This document shows, in pieces, positions 5,272 to 6,904 of a stretch of DNA of 6,904 nucleotides; position 1 is the stretch's first letter, and every line of letters starts with the position of its first letter. The notes beneath the pieces were generated by a model, which was given only the letters and a program-made list of their open reading frames with translations, ran no database searches and was not told the DNA's origin. The translations under genes were made by a program, and so were the position numbers. The stretch comes from Pseudomonadota bacterium (GTDB taxonomy: Bacteria; Pseudomonadota; Alphaproteobacteria; Acetobacterales; Acetobacteraceae). The stretch lies in contig JAKAZN010000098.1 in the NCBI GenBank assembly GCA_021815835.1, positions 1-6,904 on the forward strand, written 5' to 3'.

Positions 5272-6768
5272 CTATTCCAGCGGCACCGCGCGCATCGCCT
5301 CGCGCAGCCGTTCCCCGCGCGCATGCGCCCGGCCCCGCGCGGCCAGCAGGATCGCGCCCGCGACGATCACGGCGATCAGGCTCTGGAAGATCGGCTGGAA
5401 CCACAGCTTGGTGTGCGGCACCACGATCACGGTGGAGATCAGATAAAGCGTGATGACAACGGAAACCAACGCCGCCGGCACGGTGAACGGGCTCGCGCGC
5501 AATTGCCGCGCCCAGGGCTCCCGGCTCGCCGCGCCAGCGCCGAACGACAGCGCCAGCACGCCGAGCGCCACGCCGAGCCAGACCAGCAGGATGCTCAGCG
5601 CGCGCACCACGACACCGAGCGCCCAGCCGATATAGGCCGACTGGATCAGGAATACCGATCCCACGCAGGCGGTCAGCAGCAGCCCCGCCATCGGGACGCG
5701 CGCCGCCGAGGTGCTCGCGAACCGTTCCGGCAGGATGCGATCCTGCGCGAAGGCGAACAGCAGCCGCGAATTGATGAGCATCGCCGGGGCGATCGTCTTG
5801 CCGACGATCACCGCGACCGCGAAATTGAGGAGCGTGCTCACCACGGGGGGCGCGATCAGGCCCATCAGTCCCGGCGCGGTGGCGAAGCCCTCCTTGTGGG
5901 CGTGGATCAGTCCGAGCACCGCCCACCACGGCGCGGCGTGGAACAGCGCGTAGGCGACGGCGCTGAACAACACCACGGCGACCGCCCAGCCGATCACCAG
6001 GCCGCGCGGCATGTTGGTCTCGGCGTCGCGCGTCTCACCCCCCAGCGCCGGCGCGGCGCTGATGCCGCCATAGGCGAAAATGAACAGCGCGCAGACCGAG
6101 CCGAAGGCCGCCCAGCTCGGGGGCGAGGCCGTGGCGGGCGGGGCCAGGGCCGCGCCTGCCCTGGCGCTGGCGGCGAGGACGAACTGGGCCGGCGGGGTCG
6201 CGATGCCATAAGCGACGATCACGCCCGCGGTCAGCAGGATCACGACGAACAGGGTGACGACGAAGGCGCCGTAGCGATGCACCCCGGTCGAATGCAGCCA
6301 CAGGATCGCCCAGATCGCCGCCAGGCCGGCCAGCACATGCCCGGTGGGGGTCAGCAGCCAGGCCCCGACCGGCAGGCCGGCGCCGATGCAGGCCTGGCCC
6401 AGGAAGGTACCGAAGGCGAAGGACAGGAACCCGATCGAGCCGCACAGACCCAGCCACCAGATCAGCCCGAGCGCGAAGGCCAGCGACCCGTCCAGGCTGC
6501 GCCCGATCCAGACATAGGCCGAACCCGCGCGCGGCATCACCTGGGAATAGCGCTGGTAGAGAAACACCTTGGGCAGCACGAGCAATCCGGTGACCAGCAT
6601 CGCCAGCGGCACCAGATCCTGCACGCCGGGATAGACGCTGAGGCTCTGCACCGAAACGAAATTGATCCCGGCGCCGTATTCCCCCGCGACCGCCGAGGCC
6701 ACGATCGCCAGCACCCCCACCGCCCGGTTGAGACGGTATTGCGGCGCGCCGCGCGCGGTTTCGCCCAT
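5272..6768 (-). CDS. APC family amino acid/amine permease
   Basis: The product has 498 aa and about 12 to 13 hydrophobic segments, the layout of the amino acid-polyamine-organocation (APC) superfamily; it would import an amino acid, amine or related compound across the inner membrane. Family motifs seen: the first helix with the broken glycine segment ASAVAGEYGAGINFVS (residues 24-39), VMPRAGSAYVWIGRSLDGSLAF (77-98), the sixth-helix block FIFAYGGISAAPALGGETRD (229-248) followed by MPRGLVIGW (253-261), and the helix 8 region INSRLLFAFAQDRILPERFA (332-351). The start at 6768 has AAGGGGGA seven bases upstream; the in-frame ATG at 6813 would only add a basic, unsupported extension. The C-terminus ends in a basic tail. 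The gene converges with the Nudix gene at a 16-nt gap. Its substrate cannot be read from sequence; by neighbourhood it could feed the dioxygenase cluster, though it is transcribed separately from it. Confidence 0.94.
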   Translation of the reverse strand: MGETARGAPQYRLNRAVGVLAIVASAVAGEYGAGINFVSVQSLSVYPGVQDLVPLAMLVTGLLVLPKVFLYQRYSQVMPRAGSAYVWIGRSLDGSLAFALGLIWWLGLCGSIGFLSFAFGTFLGQACIGAGLPVGAWLLTPTGHVLAGLAAIWAILWLHSTGVHRYGAFVVTLFVVILLTAGVIVAYGIATPPAQFVLAASARAGAALAPPATASPPSWAAFGSVCALFIFAYGGISAAPALGGETRDAETNMPRGLVIGWAVAVVLFSAVAYALFHAAPWWAVLGLIHAHKEGFATAPGLMGLIAPPVVSTLLNFAVAVIVGKTIAPAMLINSRLLFAFAQDRILPERFASTSAARVPMAGLLLTACVGSVFLIQSAYIGWALGVVVRALSILLVWLGVALGVLALSFGAGAASREPWARQLRASPFTVPAALVSVVITLYLISTVIVVPHTKLWFQPIFQSLIAVIVAGAILLAARGRAHARGERLREAMRAVPLE

Positions 6769-6775
6769 GGCCGGA

Positions 6776-6783
6776 TCCCCCTT
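6776..6783 (-). promoter_or_regulatory. Ribosome binding site of the permease gene
   Basis: AAGGGGGA on the minus strand lies 7 nt before the ATG at 6768 and decides between this start and the in-frame ATG at 6813. Confidence 0.65.
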
Positions 6784-6829
6784 GATTTTTGTTGCGCCGC
6801 GGCATGTCCGCATGGAACGCCGTCGGCCC

Positions 6830-6853
6830 CGTTGCAGTAAGGTCGTAGCAACG
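6830..6853. promoter_or_regulatory. Inverted repeat upstream of the permease, candidate operator
   Basis: CGTTGC (6830-6835) and GCAACG (6848-6853) form a perfect 6-bp inverted repeat with a 12-nt spacer, about 62 nt before the permease start. This spacing would suit a dimeric regulator contacting two successive grooves. It lies in a locally less GC-rich stretch of the 136-nt leader. I see no clear -35/-10 pair beside it, so the role is a guess. Confidence 0.3.
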
Positions 6854-6904
6854 TCGCGGTCGCGCTGTCCAGGCGGGGCGGTCCGGGTTCCACGGCCATC
6901 GCCC

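Noticed and set aside
3903..5324. 473-codon minus-strand open frame covering parts of the Nudix and dioxygenase genes
   Set aside because: It runs out of frame through the dioxygenase and antisense through the Nudix box, and the translation is Arg/Gly/Ala-rich with no family signature.
5035..6840. A 601-codon open frame on the plus strand opposite the permease
   Set aside because: Its translation is an Arg/Gln/His/Gly-rich sequence with no recognisable domain. It mirrors the third-position GC bias of the permease, which has unmistakable APC motifs on the other strand.
6537..6899. 120-codon minus-strand open frame starting upstream of the permease
   Set aside because: It continues out of frame into the permease and shows no motif. 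No ribosome binding site can be judged at the window edge.

Overview
The window is very GC-rich, densely packed bacterial DNA with strong GC bias at third codon positions. Every gene has a proteobacterial look. The families present (class III CoA-transferase, TfdA-like dioxygenase, a DUF1326/DUF2182 pair, a cysteine-form GrdB-like protein) and the base composition best suit an aerobic alphaproteobacterium, for example of the Acetobacteraceae, Bradyrhizobium or Rhodoplanes type. This placement is inference; there is no rRNA or marker gene here. I see no tRNA, rRNA, insertion sequence or CRISPR array.

Layout. Five genes lie on the minus strand from 4657 down to 42, read in this order: a TfdA/TauD-type Fe(II)/2-oxoglutarate dioxygenase (4657-3779), a DUF1326 protein with a Cys-x-Cys-x3-Cys-x-Cys motif (3687-3064), a DUF2182 Met/Cys-rich membrane protein (3107-2283, overlapping the previous gene by 44 nt), a GrdB-like protein with Cys-rich motif (2185-1247), and a CaiB/BaiF class III CoA-transferase (1250-42, overlapping the previous gene as ATGA). 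Gaps of 91 and 97 nt separate the dioxygenase from the DUF pair and the DUF pair from the last two genes, so one operon or two to three sub-operons are both possible. A plus-strand Nudix hydrolase (4761-5255) diverges from the dioxygenase across 103 nt. It converges, with a 16-nt gap, on a minus-strand APC-family amino acid/amine permease (6768-5272), whose 136-nt upstream region ends the window.

How the genes may work together. Permease, dioxygenase, GrdB-like protein and CoA-transferase read as an uptake and breakdown set for a small organic acid, amino acid derivative or N-/O-alkylated compound. The dioxygenase would hydroxylate next to a heteroatom and the CoA-transferase would activate an acid product. 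The DUF1326/DUF2182 pair looks like a separate metal- or thiol-handling module embedded in the cluster. The substrate cannot be read from the sequence. The most notable points are the tightly coupled GrdB-like/CoA-transferase pair and the overlapping DUF1326/DUF2182 pair, both essentially uncharacterised.
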